A stretch of 64,000 nt of DNA from JBFMEX01 sp040752215 (GCA_040752215.1 JBFMEX010000026.1:62001-126000); one strand, 5' to 3'; positions 30,620 to 40,210 are shown, counted from the stretch's first letter. Made by a program: numbers and translations. The notes: generated by a model not told the origin, from the sequence alone.

Positions 30620-32560
30620 ATGGACCTGCACCATCTCCTCGAGCCGGAAGAGACGATCGGCAATCTGTGGCATCGGCTGGTCGGGGGGCGGCACGATGTT
30701 GCCCATCACACAGACGCCGCAGTGGCGTTCGGCGAGGTCGAGGCGGCGCTACGCGTGTTCTTCCATGGGCTCGGCGGCGAGGCGGGAGTGGAGTTGAAGG
30801 CCGCACTGGCCGAGCCGTCGCAGCATCGCCGCGGCTTGCTCCAGCGGATCGGCGCCGGATCGGAGCGGATCGCGCGGGCGAGCTTCGATGGTGACCGCCT
30901 CGCCCTGCCCGATGTCCTCGACGTGCTAGCGGAGCGCGATCTCAACCGCCGCCTCTATTACTGGCTGGCGGCGTGGAGTGCGGTCGCTGCCGAGGAGAGC
31001 GAGCCAAGGCCGATGCGTGATCCCCGCGCGCACGATATTGCGCGTCTCGCCCATGCGGCCAGCACAACCGCACGCGTTCTCGACCGCTATCCGGGCCTTG
31101 CCGCGCCCTACGAGCGGCTGAGAGCGGCGGTGCTCGATGCCCGCCCGCGCCGCGTGCTGCCGGCCGCCGAGGCCGAGGTTGAGACGGCCATTCGCGCCCT
31201 GCTCGGGGATGCCACGATCGCGAGCCCGCTCGCCGACGCGATCAGCGCCGGCGGGGAATGGCCCGAGACAGGGGAGGCTCCGATCGGCTACCGGCCCTAT
31301 CTGCCGGTGCCGCTGTGGGGCGAGCGGCTGGCGCGGCCCGAGCGCTCGAAGGCAGCGCGCCGCGACGAGGAGGCCGCGTCGTCGGGCAAGCCGTCGGGCG
31401 GCGGGGACAGCCGGCAGCGGCGCGCCAAGCGGCGCAAATCGGACGAGATCGAGCGCAAGAACCCGTTCTTCCTGCACCGCTTCGAGAAGATCCTGTCGTG
31501 GAGCGAGTTCATGAACCTCCACCGCGACGTGGAGGACGACGAGGAGCAGCAGGCGCAGAAGGCCGCCGACGATCATGACGAGATCGGCGTCGCCAACCTG
31601 CAGAAGCGACCCAAGACGCTGCTCAAGATGGACCTCGACCTCGCCCCGGCCGACGTCGATGCCGAGCGGCTGTCGGATGCGTTCGTCTATCCGGAGTGGG
31701 ACTATCGGCGCAAGGCCGAGATTGCGGATCACGCGCGCGTGCTCGAGCGCAAGGGCGAGGAGGCAGAGGAGGGAAGCGGCTGGCAGCCGGGGCCCAGGTC
31801 CGAACGCCGCATCCGGCAGGTGCGCCGGCAGTTCGAGGCACTACGGCCGAAGCGCGAGATCCTGCCACGCCAGCTCGACGGGTCCGAGCTCGATATGGAC
31901 GCGCTGATCCGCACCCGCGCCGACCTTCGCGCCACCGGCGAGGGCTCGGATCGCATCTATCGGCAGGCCCGCGAGGAGGCACGTGACCTGTCCGTCGCGG
32001 TCCTCGTCGATGCCTCGCGCTCGACGGAGTCGTATGTCGCCAACCGGCCGGTGATCGACCTCGAGCGGGAGGCGCTGATCGCGCTCGCGGAGGGCATCGC
32101 GGCGTGCGGCGACGATGTCGGCGTGCTGGCGTTTCACTCCCTGCGCCGCGACCGCGTGTTCGTCACCGAGCTCAAGGGCTTCGACGAGCCGGCCTCGGCC
32201 ACAGTGCGCCGGCGCATCGCCAACCTGAAGCCCGGATTCTACACCCGCCTCGGCGCCGCCGTCCGCCACGCCTCGATGCGTCTCGCCGAGCGCCCGACGC
32301 GCCGTCGACTGCTGCTCGTGCTGACCGACGGCAAGCCGAACGATCTCGACCATTACGAGGGGCGCTACGGCATCGAGGACACGCGCCGTGCCATTCTCGA
32401 CGCGCGCGCCAATGGTCTCGTCGTGTTCGGCGTCACCATCGACGACAAGGCCAAGGACTATTTTCCGCGCATCTTCGGGGCCGGCGCGTTCGCCATTCTG
32501 AGCCGGCCGTCGCGGCTGACCGCTGCCCTGCCGCTGATCTACCGCCATCTCGTCAGGTGA
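30620..32560 (+). CDS. norD: NorD nitric oxide reductase activation protein (VWA domain)
   Basis: A 646-residue protein whose C-terminus is a von Willebrand A domain: MIDAS motif VAVLVDASRSTES near residue 458 and TDGKPND near 570. The middle has a charged, low-complexity stretch (RRDEEAASSGKPSGGG, about 250-290) and an acidic segment (VEDDEEQQAQK). NorD works with the NorQ ATPase as a metal-insertion chaperone pair for NorB. The ATG at 30620 has CGGGAG upstream; a GTG at 30611 is the alternative. It sits 41 bp after norQ. Confidence 0.93.
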   Translation: MDLHHLLEPEETIGNLWHRLVGGRHDVAHHTDAAVAFGEVEAALRVFFHGLGGEAGVELKAALAEPSQHRRGLLQRIGAGSERIARASFDGDRLALPDVLDVLAERDLNRRLYYWLAAWSAVAAEESEPRPMRDPRAHDIARLAHAASTTARVLDRYPGLAAPYERLRAAVLDARPRRVLPAAEAEVETAIRALLGDATIASPLADAISAGGEWPETGEAPIGYRPYLPVPLWGERLARPERSKAARRDEEAASSGKPSGGGDSRQRRAKRRKSDEIERKNPFFLHRFEKILSWSEFMNLHRDVEDDEEQQAQKAADDHDEIGVANLQKRPKTLLKMDLDLAPADVDAERLSDAFVYPEWDYRRKAEIADHARVLERKGEEAEEGSGWQPGPRSERRIRQVRRQFEALRPKREILPRQLDGSELDMDALIRTRADLRATGEGSDRIYRQAREEARDLSVAVLVDASRSTESYVANRPVIDLEREALIALAEGIAACGDDVGVLAFHSLRRDRVFVTELKGFDEPASATVRRRIANLKPGFYTRLGAAVRHASMRLAERPTRRRLLLVLTDGKPNDLDHYEGRYGIEDTRRAILDARANGLVVFGVTIDDKAKDYFPRIFGAGAFAILSRPSRLTAALPLIYRHLVR

Positions 32561-32573
32561 ACGGAAGGACGGC

Positions 32574-33176
32574 GTGACAGGCCAGGGTGACGAGCGCCGG
32601 GGACACGGCGGTGACACCGACACGCTCGGGGGCACCTGGGGACCACTCTCCGACCTTCCCGGCCACCCGATGATGTGGATCCTCATCATCAGCGAGATTC
32701 TGGTCTTTGGCGGTGCATTTATCGCCTTTGCCGGCGCGCGCATCTCCGCGCCGGCATTGTTCGCACAGTCGCAGGGATCGCTCGACCGGTTGGCGGGGGC
32801 GATCAACACGATGGTGCTGCTGACGAGCGGGCTCGCCGCGGCGCTGGCCGTGCACGCGCGCGCACAGGGCTGCATCGCGAGCGCGCGCCGCCGGCTCGCC
32901 GGCGCCGCCGCACTCGGCGTGGTGTTCCTCGCCGTCAAAGTGGTCGAGTACGGTCACAAGCACGCCGCCGGCATCGGTTTCAACACCAACACCTTCTTCA
33001 CGCTCTACTACCTGACGACGGGGTTCCACGCGCTGCACGTCGTTGCCGGCATCCTGATCCTCGCCATTGTCGCCGCCAGGCCGAGTCTCGACAACATCGA
33101 GACGGGGGCCGCGTTCTGGCACATGGTCGATCTCGTCTGGGTGCTGCTGTTCCCGGTGATCTATCTGATGAGGTGA
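32574..33176 (+). CDS. norE: NorE, cytochrome oxidase subunit III-like protein
   Basis: A 200-residue protein with five hydrophobic segments in the subunit III family (LPGHPMMWILIISEILVFGG near residue 30, YYLTTGFHALHVVAG near 145). NorE boosts NO reductase activity or assembly in Paracoccus; its precise role is not known. A GTG start follows GGAAGG and lies 13 bp after norD. Confidence 0.9.
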   Translation: MTGQGDERRGHGGDTDTLGGTWGPLSDLPGHPMMWILIISEILVFGGAFIAFAGARISAPALFAQSQGSLDRLAGAINTMVLLTSGLAAALAVHARAQGCIASARRRLAGAAALGVVFLAVKVVEYGHKHAAGIGFNTNTFFTLYYLTTGFHALHVVAGILILAIVAARPSLDNIETGAAFWHMVDLVWVLLFPVIYLMR

Positions 33177-33182
33177 GCCCCG

Positions 33183-33473
33183 ATGGACTACTATCCGAAC
33201 CCGTGGCGCCTCGTCGTCGCCTGGGCACTGCTGATGGGCCTGACGGTGGGCACCATGCTCGCGGGGCAGGTCACCACGCCGCGTGCACTGGGGCTCGGCT
33301 CGTTCGCGGCGCTGCTGGTCGTCAGCTGGGGCAAGGTCGGCGTGATCCTGACCACCTACCTCAACCTGCGCACGGCGCCGGTGTGGCGCGACGGGCTGAT
33401 GGTTCTGGTCGGACTGATCCTGGCGATCGTCGCGACGTTGTTCACGTTCGCTGTGCCGACAGGCGCCTCCTGA
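33183..33473 (+). CDS. norF: NorF, small membrane protein of the nor operon
   Basis: A 96-residue protein with three predicted helices, related to the cytochrome oxidase subunit IV-type (COX4_pro) family (PNPWRLVVAWALLMGLTVG; VGVILTTYLNLRTAPVW). It starts 6 bp after norE and closes the norCBQDEF operon. NorF is an accessory for full NO reductase activity. The next gene converges 10 bp away, with no clear terminator between. Confidence 0.85.
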   Translation: MDYYPNPWRLVVAWALLMGLTVGTMLAGQVTTPRALGLGSFAALLVVSWGKVGVILTTYLNLRTAPVWRDGLMVLVGLILAIVATLFTFAVPTGAS

Positions 33474-33483
33474 TCGGTGCGGG

Positions 33484-34164
33484 TCAGCTTACATCCTGCT
33501 GGCCGTAAGTCGCGAAACGCCGCAGCACAGCGCCCATCTCCTCTGCCGAGAGGAGGTGCGGCTCGCCGAGCAGCAGCACCTTCACGTACTGCTCGGCGAG
33601 CACCTCGACCTCCGCCGCCAGCTCGAGTGCCGCCGCGAGATCAGTGCCGCCGGCCATCGCGCCGTGGTTGGCCATCAGGCACGCGTTGCGTTCGGCCATA
33701 CCGGCCGCGACGTGCCGCGCAAGCTCCTCGGTGCCGAACGTCGCGTAGGGCACCAGCGGGATGTCACTGCCGCCGGCCACCGCAACCATGTAATGGAATG
33801 CCGGGATGGGTCGACGGACGCAGGCGAGCACGGTCGCGTGCAAGGAATGCGTGTGCACGAGGGCCATAAGATCGGGCCGCGCCGCATAGACCGAGAGGTG
33901 GAAGCGCCACTCGCTCGACGGCTTCAGCTGGCCGGATGGCACGCTGCCGTCGGCCGCGACGAGCACGACATCCTCCGGCTCGAGGCCCTCGTAGGCGAGG
34001 CCGGTCGGCGTGATCAGCATGCCGTCGCCATGACGGCACGAGACGTTGCCGGAGCGGCCCGGTGACAGCCCGCGCCGGCCCATTGCGACCGCCGTATCGA
34101 TGACCTCCTGGCGCACCGCCCGCTCGACCTTGCCGAAACCGCCCTTTCGCCGCTTGCCACTCAT
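33484..34164 (-). CDS. Class II aldolase (FucA-like), candidate methylthioribulose-1-phosphate aldolase Ald2
   Basis: A 226-residue zinc aldolase. Family motifs are SPGRSGNVSCRHGDGMLITP near residue 34, SSEWRFHLSVY near 83 (catalytic Glu), HTHSLHATVL near 104 (zinc histidines) and FGTEELARHV near 142. It overlaps mtnA by 4 bp. In Rhodospirillum and some E. coli an aldolase of this type splits 5-methylthioribulose-1-phosphate to DHAP and methylthioacetaldehyde (the DHAP shunt), and that best explains its place behind mtnA. MtnB dehydratase has the same fold but the motifs here are much closer to fuculose-phosphate aldolase. Confidence 0.78.
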   Translation of the reverse strand: MSGKRRKGGFGKVERAVRQEVIDTAVAMGRRGLSPGRSGNVSCRHGDGMLITPTGLAYEGLEPEDVVLVAADGSVPSGQLKPSSEWRFHLSVYAARPDLMALVHTHSLHATVLACVRRPIPAFHYMVAVAGGSDIPLVPYATFGTEELARHVAAGMAERNACLMANHGAMAGGTDLAAALELAAEVEVLAEQYVKVLLLGEPHLLSAEEMGAVLRRFATYGQQDVS

Positions 34165-35270
34165 GCGCGCGCTCCATTGCGGCGCGCCTCCGGGTAGAGG
34201 CCGGCCAGTCCCTCGCTTGTTGCCGCGCAGATGCCGCGCTCGGTGACGAGGCCCGTTACAAGGCGCGCCGGGGTCACGTCGAAGGCGGGGTTGACTGCGC
34301 TCGAGCCCTTGGCGGCGATTACAACCGTCGTCACCTCGCCGCTCGCGAGCCGGCCGGATATTTTCAGGACCTCCGACTTGTCGCGCTCCTCGATCGGGAT
34401 TTTCCGGCCGTCGTCGAGCGTCCAGTCGATCGTCGAGTAGGGCAGCGCGACATAGAACGGCACCCCGGTGTCCTTGGCGGCGAGCGCCTTCAGATAGGTG
34501 CCGATCTTGTTGGCGACATCGCCGTTGGCGGTGACGCGGTCGGCGCCGACGATGAGCAGATCGACGCGTCCCTGTTGCATCAGGTGCCCGCCGGCATTGT
34601 CGACGACGATGGCGTGCGGCACGCCATGCGCGCCGAGTTCGTAGGCGGTGAGCGCCGCGCCCTGGTTCCGCGGTCGCGTCTCGTCGACCCAGACGTGGAC
34701 CGCAAGCCCCTTGTCGTGCGCCTGGTAGATTGGCGAGGTGGCGGTGCCCCAGTCGACGCAGGCGAGCCAGCCCGCGTTGCAGTGGGTCAAGATGTTGACC
34801 GGCTCGCCCGGCGCCTTGCGCGCCGCGATCGCCTCGATCAGGGCGAGGCCGTGCACGCCGATCAGCCGATTGGTCTCGACGTCGTCCTCGCAGAGTTGGC
34901 CGGCCCGGGCGAAGGCGGCGGCGGCCCGCTGCCCGGGAGGCAGATGCCCGACCGCGCGGCGTACCTCATCCAGGGCCCAGCGGAGATTGACCGCGGTCGG
35001 CCGCTGCTCGGCGAGGAATGCGCTCTCGGCCTCGAGCGAGATATCGGACGCATCCTCGCGCAGCGCGAGCGCCAGGCCATAGGCTGCAGTTGCCCCGATC
35101 AGCGGCGCCCCGCGCACCTGCATCGTCCGGATCGCGTGCGCTGCATCCTCGACCGAGGCGAGCGTCGCGACGACGAACTCATGCGGCAGGCGTGTCTGGT
35201 CGATGATCTCGACCGTCTCACCGTCATCGGACAGCCAGATCGAGCGATAAGGCTTGCCGTCGATCCTCAT
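34161..35270 (-). CDS. mtnA: S-methyl-5-thioribose-1-phosphate isomerase
   Basis: A 369-residue protein of the eIF2B-like MtnA family. Signatures are MQVRGAPLIGATAAYGLAL near residue 50, the catalytic cysteine in ILTHCNAGWLACVDWGTA near 160 and the catalytic Asp in IVGADRVTANGDVANKIGTY near 242. It isomerises methylthioribose-1-phosphate to methylthioribulose-1-phosphate in 5'-methylthioadenosine salvage. It is in a minus-strand operon with apt and the zinc ribbon gene upstream and the aldolase downstream (4-bp overlap). Confidence 0.95.
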   Translation of the reverse strand: MRIDGKPYRSIWLSDDGETVEIIDQTRLPHEFVVATLASVEDAAHAIRTMQVRGAPLIGATAAYGLALALREDASDISLEAESAFLAEQRPTAVNLRWALDEVRRAVGHLPPGQRAAAAFARAGQLCEDDVETNRLIGVHGLALIEAIAARKAPGEPVNILTHCNAGWLACVDWGTATSPIYQAHDKGLAVHVWVDETRPRNQGAALTAYELGAHGVPHAIVVDNAGGHLMQQGRVDLLIVGADRVTANGDVANKIGTYLKALAAKDTGVPFYVALPYSTIDWTLDDGRKIPIEERDKSEVLKISGRLASGEVTTVVIAAKGSSAVNPAFDVTPARLVTGLVTERGICAATSEGLAGLYPEARRNGARA

Positions 35271-35281
35271 GGGGCTCCTGG

Positions 35282-35524
35282 TCAGTAGCCGCTGCCCGAG
35301 CGAGCGGACATCGGGATGGAGATGACGTCATTGAGCCCGCACGCATGGCAGGTGAGCCCATACCACTCGGCATGGGGACGCGACGAGCGGTCGATGATCG
35401 TCAGCCCTGCAGCGCCGCACAGCGGGCAGCTGGGTTGCGAGCCGGTCTCGCGCTCAGCCGCTCTGATCGTCGCCAGCGCGGCGCGCATCTCCTCGGCGCT
35501 GGCGAGCTTCCTCGGTCCCGGCAT
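35282..35524 (-). CDS. Small zinc-ribbon protein of unknown function
   Basis: An 80-residue protein with two CXXC knuckles, CPLCGAAG (residues 33-40) and CHACGL (59-64), 26 residues apart, a typical zinc ribbon. The N-terminal part (LASAEEMRAALATIRAAERE) is helical. It starts 2 bp after the apt stop and ends 11 bp before mtnA, so it is co-transcribed with both. I know no function. The tight packing between two adenine/methylthioadenosine salvage genes suggests a link to that pathway. Confidence 0.68.
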   Translation of the reverse strand: MPGPRKLASAEEMRAALATIRAAERETGSQPSCPLCGAAGLTIIDRSSRPHAEWYGLTCHACGLNDVISIPMSARSGSGY

Positions 35525-35526
35525 GC

Positions 35527-36057
35527 TCAGTGTCCTTCGAAGGCGACCAGTGCGTGGCATTCGACACCGAGCGCACGGACGCGCTCTGCGCCGCCGAGCT
35601 CGGGCAGGTCGATCACGAACGACGCGCCGACGATATTGCCGCCCGAGCGCGTGACCAGCCTGACGGCGGCCTCTGCCGTTCCCCCGGTGGCGATCAGGTC
35701 GTCGACGACCAGGATGCGCTCGCCGGCCCGGATGGCATCCTCGTGAATCTCGATCACGTCGACGCCATACTCGAGCGTATACTGCTCGCCGATGGTCTTC
35801 CAGGGCAGCTTGCCCTTCTTGCGGATCGGAATGAATCCGCAGCCGAGCCGGTCGGCAATGGCGCCGCCGAGGATGAACCCGCGCGCCTCGATGCCGGCGA
35901 CCGCGTCGACGGGGACCGTCCGGTAGGGCTCGGCCATCTGCGCGATCGCCGCCTTGAAGCCCTGGGCGTCGCCGAGCAGCGTGGTCACGTCGCGGAACAT
36001 GATCCCGGGTTTGGGGTAGTCCGGTATCGTTCGGATGAGACCTTTGAGATCCTGCAC
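35527..36057 (-). CDS. apt: Adenine phosphoribosyltransferase
   Basis: A 176-residue type I phosphoribosyltransferase that turns adenine and PRPP into AMP. Motifs are PGIMFRDVTTLLGD near residue 21, GIEARGFILGGAIA near 57 and the PRPP loop ILVVDDLIATGGTAEAA near 115. The GTG at 36057 (QDLKGLIRTIP) is chosen because GGAGG lies just upstream; the frame extends to a TTG at 36093, but typical length supports the GTG. It salvages the adenine released by MtnP (39,212), tying it to mtnA. Confidence 0.93.
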   Translation of the reverse strand: MQDLKGLIRTIPDYPKPGIMFRDVTTLLGDAQGFKAAIAQMAEPYRTVPVDAVAGIEARGFILGGAIADRLGCGFIPIRKKGKLPWKTIGEQYTLEYGVDVIEIHEDAIRAGERILVVDDLIATGGTAEAAVRLVTRSGGNIVGASFVIDLPELGGAERVRALGVECHALVAFEGH

Positions 36058-36193
36058 GCCACCCTCCGTCAAATTCGCGGCGCAAAATAGCAATATCCCG
36101 GCGGACAGGGTAGAAGTTCCGCGGTCGGCGGGGACGAATCACCCCGGGGCCACGCCCGGGTGGGCGCCGCACCGGTCACGAGGAGCGGCACCA

Positions 36194-36598
36194 ATGACCG
36201 ACATCAACTATGCGCTCGGCCTCGACGGCAGTCCGGACGACCTCCCGCGCACTGTCAGGCGCGAGAAGGAGGCGCGGGAGCGCGAGCTGCGTGAGCGCGA
36301 GGCCGCGGTCGAGACCGCCCCGCAGGGGCCGAGCCTGTCGACGACGACGCTGGCTCCCGACTACGAGGGGCATGGGCCGGCCTACCGTGGGGCGCTCGAC
36401 CAGCCGCCGGTTGCCGCCGCCGTCACCCGTCTCGACATCCCGTTCCCGAGGTTGGTTGCGTTCTTCCTCAAGGCGGTTTTTGCCGCGATTCCGGCGCTTG
36501 TGCTACTCGGGGGGCTGCTGTGGGCCGCCGGCCACCTGCTGCGAGTGTACTTCCCCGAGCTGGTCAAGATGCAGATCCTGATCTACTTCCCGAATTAG
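36194..36598 (+). CDS. Hypothetical single-pass membrane protein
   Basis: A 134-residue protein: a charged N-terminal half with a short coiled-coil-like run (RREKEARERELREREAAV, residues 22-39), a flexible linker and one C-terminal membrane helix (AIPALVLLGGLLWAAGHLL, about 98-116). AGGAG precedes the ATG at 36194. It is divergent from apt and followed by 180 bp without a gene. I do not recognise it; nothing in the sequence links it to the salvage genes. Confidence 0.62.
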   Translation: MTDINYALGLDGSPDDLPRTVRREKEARERELREREAAVETAPQGPSLSTTTLAPDYEGHGPAYRGALDQPPVAAAVTRLDIPFPRLVAFFLKAVFAAIPALVLLGGLLWAAGHLLRVYFPELVKMQILIYFPN

Positions 36599-36778
36599 CG
36601 CTGCCAGCCGAGCATTTGGCAGCCCGCGGGCGCTCCTGCTACGTGCGACGATCCGTGATATCGCGGGCGCCGCGCTAAGGCCTGTATGCTGTGGCTCCCA
36701 TCGCAGCCTGCCCCCGCTTGTGACCAACGCGGTTGTCCGAGCGGGTGAAGACGGGCGCGGGGTGGGGGAGGGAAGCCG

Positions 36779-37135
36779 ATGAAAAGCCAAGTTCTGGCCT
36801 CGTGGGCCGCGATGGCGCTGCCCGGGGCTCCGGGGCGCACGCTCGAACGCGCGCAGACGTCGATGCGCAAGTTCAAGCCGACTCGCTCGATGCGCTTCCT
36901 GAGGAATGTGCCCCCGAAGACGCTCAAGGCCGTCTGGCTCGGCCTGCTGAGCCTGGGGCTCTATGTGCTGCTGTTCATGAACGAGAGGCTCGTGCTCGAG
37001 CTCAGCCTCAAGTACTGGTGGTCGTTCCTGGTGCCGACTGTGATCGCCTTCGTGTTCTCGTTCGCCCACGGCGCCTTCACCGGCGCGTTCTGGGATGCCG
37101 TCGGGCTGAAGCCGAAGTCGACCAAGAAGTCCTGA
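36779..37135 (+). CDS. Small membrane protein paired with a TauE/SafE permease
   Basis: A 118-residue basic protein with two membrane segments (VWLGLLSLGLYVLLFM, about 52-67, and FLVPTVIAFVFSFAHGAF, about 82-99). A GGGAGGGAAG ribosome site favours this start; an internal ATG at 36863 (MRKFKPTRSM) is possible. It ends 8 bp before the permease gene, so a complex or shared role is likely. No named family is recognised. Confidence 0.72.
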   Translation: MKSQVLASWAAMALPGAPGRTLERAQTSMRKFKPTRSMRFLRNVPPKTLKAVWLGLLSLGLYVLLFMNERLVLELSLKYWWSFLVPTVIAFVFSFAHGAFTGAFWDAVGLKPKSTKKS

Positions 37136-37143
37136 GCGCGCCC

Positions 37144-38232
37144 ATGGATCAGATGCAGAATTTCATCGCGCTCGACCCGTGGGGGGTGATCGGCCTGTTC
37201 CTTGTCGGGATCGTCGGCGGCATGGTGTCCGGCTTCATCGGCTCGGGCGGAGCGTTCGTGCTGACGCCGGCGATGATGAGCATGGGCGTGCCGGGGATCG
37301 TCGCCGTCGCCTCCAACATGTGCCACAAGTTCCCCAAGGCGCTGGTCGGCGCCTACAAGCGGGCCAAGTTCGGTCAGGTCGACGTGAAGCTTGGCCTCAT
37401 CATGGGCGCCTCTGCCGAGGCCGGCGTGCTCGTCGGCGCGCAGGTGCAGAAGAATATCAAGGTGGCGTTCGGCGACGCCGGCTCCAATCTCTACGTGTCG
37501 ATCGCGTTCGTCGTCGCGCTCGGCATCGTCGGCACGTTCGTGCTGTGGGACGCGCTGAAGATCTACCGCGCGGGCAATACCAACGCCGAGGAGCAGGCCG
37601 GCCGGCTGGCGCTCATGGTGCGCCGCATCCATATCCCCTACACGATGATCTATTTTCCGAGCATCAAGTCCGAAGTCTCGTTCCTTGTCACGCTGCCGCT
37701 CGGGTTCCTGACCGGCATGCTGGCGGCGACGATCGCGGTCGGCGGCTTCATCGGCGTGCCGTCGATGATGTACGTGCTCGGAGTCCCGAGCCTGATGGCA
37801 TCCGCAACCGAGCTGGTGATCGCCTTCGTGATGGGGCTCGGCGGCACGCTCAAGTTCGCACTCGACGGATTTGTCGACATCCGCCTCGCCATGATCATTC
37901 TCGCAGGATCGCTGTTCGGTATCCAGATCGGGGCCATCGGCACCACCTATGTGCAGCCTTTCATGGTCAAGGTGGTGATGGGCGTGATCATGATCCTGGT
38001 GCTCGTCAGCCGCCTGTTCGTGATCCCTGTCTATCTGGCCGAGCTGCAGGTCATCGGGCCGATCGGCGCCACCGGCGTCTGGCTTCTCAACGGCATCAGC
38101 TTCTGGATCATGGTGGCGGCGCTCCTCATCGGCGCCGGAATCATACTCGCCGCGCTCTATCGCGGCATGATGGACGCGCGCGCCGAGGCGACGGGCGGCA
38201 AACCGGTGACCGAGGCGCCCGCAGCCGGCTGA
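37144..38232 (+). CDS. TauE/SafE-family permease, probable sulfite exporter
   Basis: A 362-residue protein with eight or nine membrane segments in two repeats. Family signature is GMVSGFIGSGGAFVLTPAMM (near residue 25), repeated as IAVGGFIGVPSMMYVLG (near 198). TauE/SafE proteins export sulfite, sulfoacetate or related anions. Because Xsc at 3,096 makes sulfite, this is the plausible exporter though 32 kb away. The gap to the upstream small protein is 8 bp. Its substrate is inferred, not shown. Confidence 0.82.
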   Translation: MDQMQNFIALDPWGVIGLFLVGIVGGMVSGFIGSGGAFVLTPAMMSMGVPGIVAVASNMCHKFPKALVGAYKRAKFGQVDVKLGLIMGASAEAGVLVGAQVQKNIKVAFGDAGSNLYVSIAFVVALGIVGTFVLWDALKIYRAGNTNAEEQAGRLALMVRRIHIPYTMIYFPSIKSEVSFLVTLPLGFLTGMLAATIAVGGFIGVPSMMYVLGVPSLMASATELVIAFVMGLGGTLKFALDGFVDIRLAMIILAGSLFGIQIGAIGTTYVQPFMVKVVMGVIMILVLVSRLFVIPVYLAELQVIGPIGATGVWLLNGISFWIMVAALLIGAGIILAALYRGMMDARAEATGGKPVTEAPAAG

Positions 38233-38348
38233 GCCCGAGCCCGAGCCAAACGAGCCGAGTGCAGAGCCGCCCGATTGCGCTATCCTGTATTGCGTGCGCG
38301 GGCCGCGCTCCAGCGGCAGGTGGCCGTTCAGCAACGAGGGTGGTGACG

Positions 38349-39200
38349 ATGAGCCAGATCCAGATGTCGCCCGTCGGGCGCTTCGAGAAGCTGCTGGTGC
38401 CGACCGACGGCTCGGAGTACAGCCGCGGCGCCGAGCGCCTCGCCATCGCCATGTGCAAGCTGAGCGGCGCCAAGCTGATAGGCATGCGGGCGATAATCAA
38501 GGGCGGCGGCGCGCTCGGCTTCATGACGCCAGAGGCCGACGCCAGGCTCGAGGCCGAGGCGACCGAGCATCTTGCTCACCTCTGCGAGGAGGCCCAGGCC
38601 GAGGGCGTCACCTGCGAGACCATGCTGCAGATCGCCGACGACCCTTACCAGGCGATCGTCAAGGCCGCCCGCGACATACAAGCCGACATGATCGTCATGG
38701 GCCGCCGCGGGCGGCGCGGCCTCGCCCGGCTGATGCTCGGCGATGCGACCGCCAAGGTGATGGGCTACGCCCCCTGCCCGGTGATGGTCGTGCCGGAGAA
38801 GGCGCCGATGTGGGACCGGATGCTGGTCGCGACCGACGGGTCACGCTCATCCGACGCCGCCACCGCCACGGCTACCGCGATGGCCAAGTGCTGCGAGGTG
38901 CCGGTGACGGTGCTCTCGGTCAAGGTGCCGACCCACAGCGAGCGCCGCCAGGAGGAGGCCAAGCCGATCGTCGCCCGCGCCGTCGCCTACATGGCGCAGG
39001 AGGGCGTGCCGGCCACGGGACTGATCGAGGACGGCGTTGCCGACGAGGTGATCGTCGAGGTTGCCAATCGGCTCGGTCACGCCCTGGTGGTCCTCGGCAG
39101 CCACGGCCGCACCGGTATAGGCCGCGTGCTGTTCGGTTCCAAGACCGAGCGTGTGATCAACTTCGCCGACGGTCCGGTGCTGGTGGTCGGCGGGGCCTGA
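38349..39200 (+). CDS. Tandem UspA universal stress protein
   Basis: A 283-residue protein of two Usp domains. The first (about 13-150) opens KLLVPTDGSEYSRGAERLA and has VMGRRGRRGLARLMLGDATAK; the second (about 155-283) opens MLVATDGSRSSDAATA and has VLGSHGRTGIGRVLFGSKTER. The second fits the ATP-binding G-x2-G-x9-G-S/T pattern; the first has GRRG...LGDA and may bind less well. It follows the permease by 116 bp. Such proteins often accompany membrane transport genes. Confidence 0.87.
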   Translation: MSQIQMSPVGRFEKLLVPTDGSEYSRGAERLAIAMCKLSGAKLIGMRAIIKGGGALGFMTPEADARLEAEATEHLAHLCEEAQAEGVTCETMLQIADDPYQAIVKAARDIQADMIVMGRRGRRGLARLMLGDATAKVMGYAPCPVMVVPEKAPMWDRMLVATDGSRSSDAATATATAMAKCCEVPVTVLSVKVPTHSERRQEEAKPIVARAVAYMAQEGVPATGLIEDGVADEVIVEVANRLGHALVVLGSHGRTGIGRVLFGSKTERVINFADGPVLVVGGA

Positions 39201-39211
39201 TCGCTGCGGTT

Positions 39212-40096
<885 letters not shown>

Positions 40097-40155
40097 GGCT
40101 TCCTCGATCGCGACTTCACCGCGCTTTTGTGCGCCCGGCGGCACTCCTAAACGGA

Positions 40156-40179
40156 AAAGGCCCCGCAAGCGAGGCCTTT
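40156..40179 (-). terminator. Rho-independent terminator of the cytochrome bc1 operon
   Basis: An 11-position stem (AAAGGCCCCGC / GCGAGGCCTTT, one mismatch) with a short loop lies 31 bp after the cytochrome c1 stop. Read on the minus strand it ends GGCCTTTT. It also separates the oppositely placed mtnP promoter. Confidence 0.68.
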
Positions 40180-40210
40180 CCCTTCACATCGTCGAGGGGC
40201 TTGCCCCGGC

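Noticed and set aside
33484..34164. MtnB methylthioribulose-1-phosphate dehydratase
   Set aside because: Same fold family and also found near mtnA, but the motifs (SSEWRFH, FHYMVAVAGGSDIPL, FGTEELARHV) follow fuculose-phosphate aldolases.
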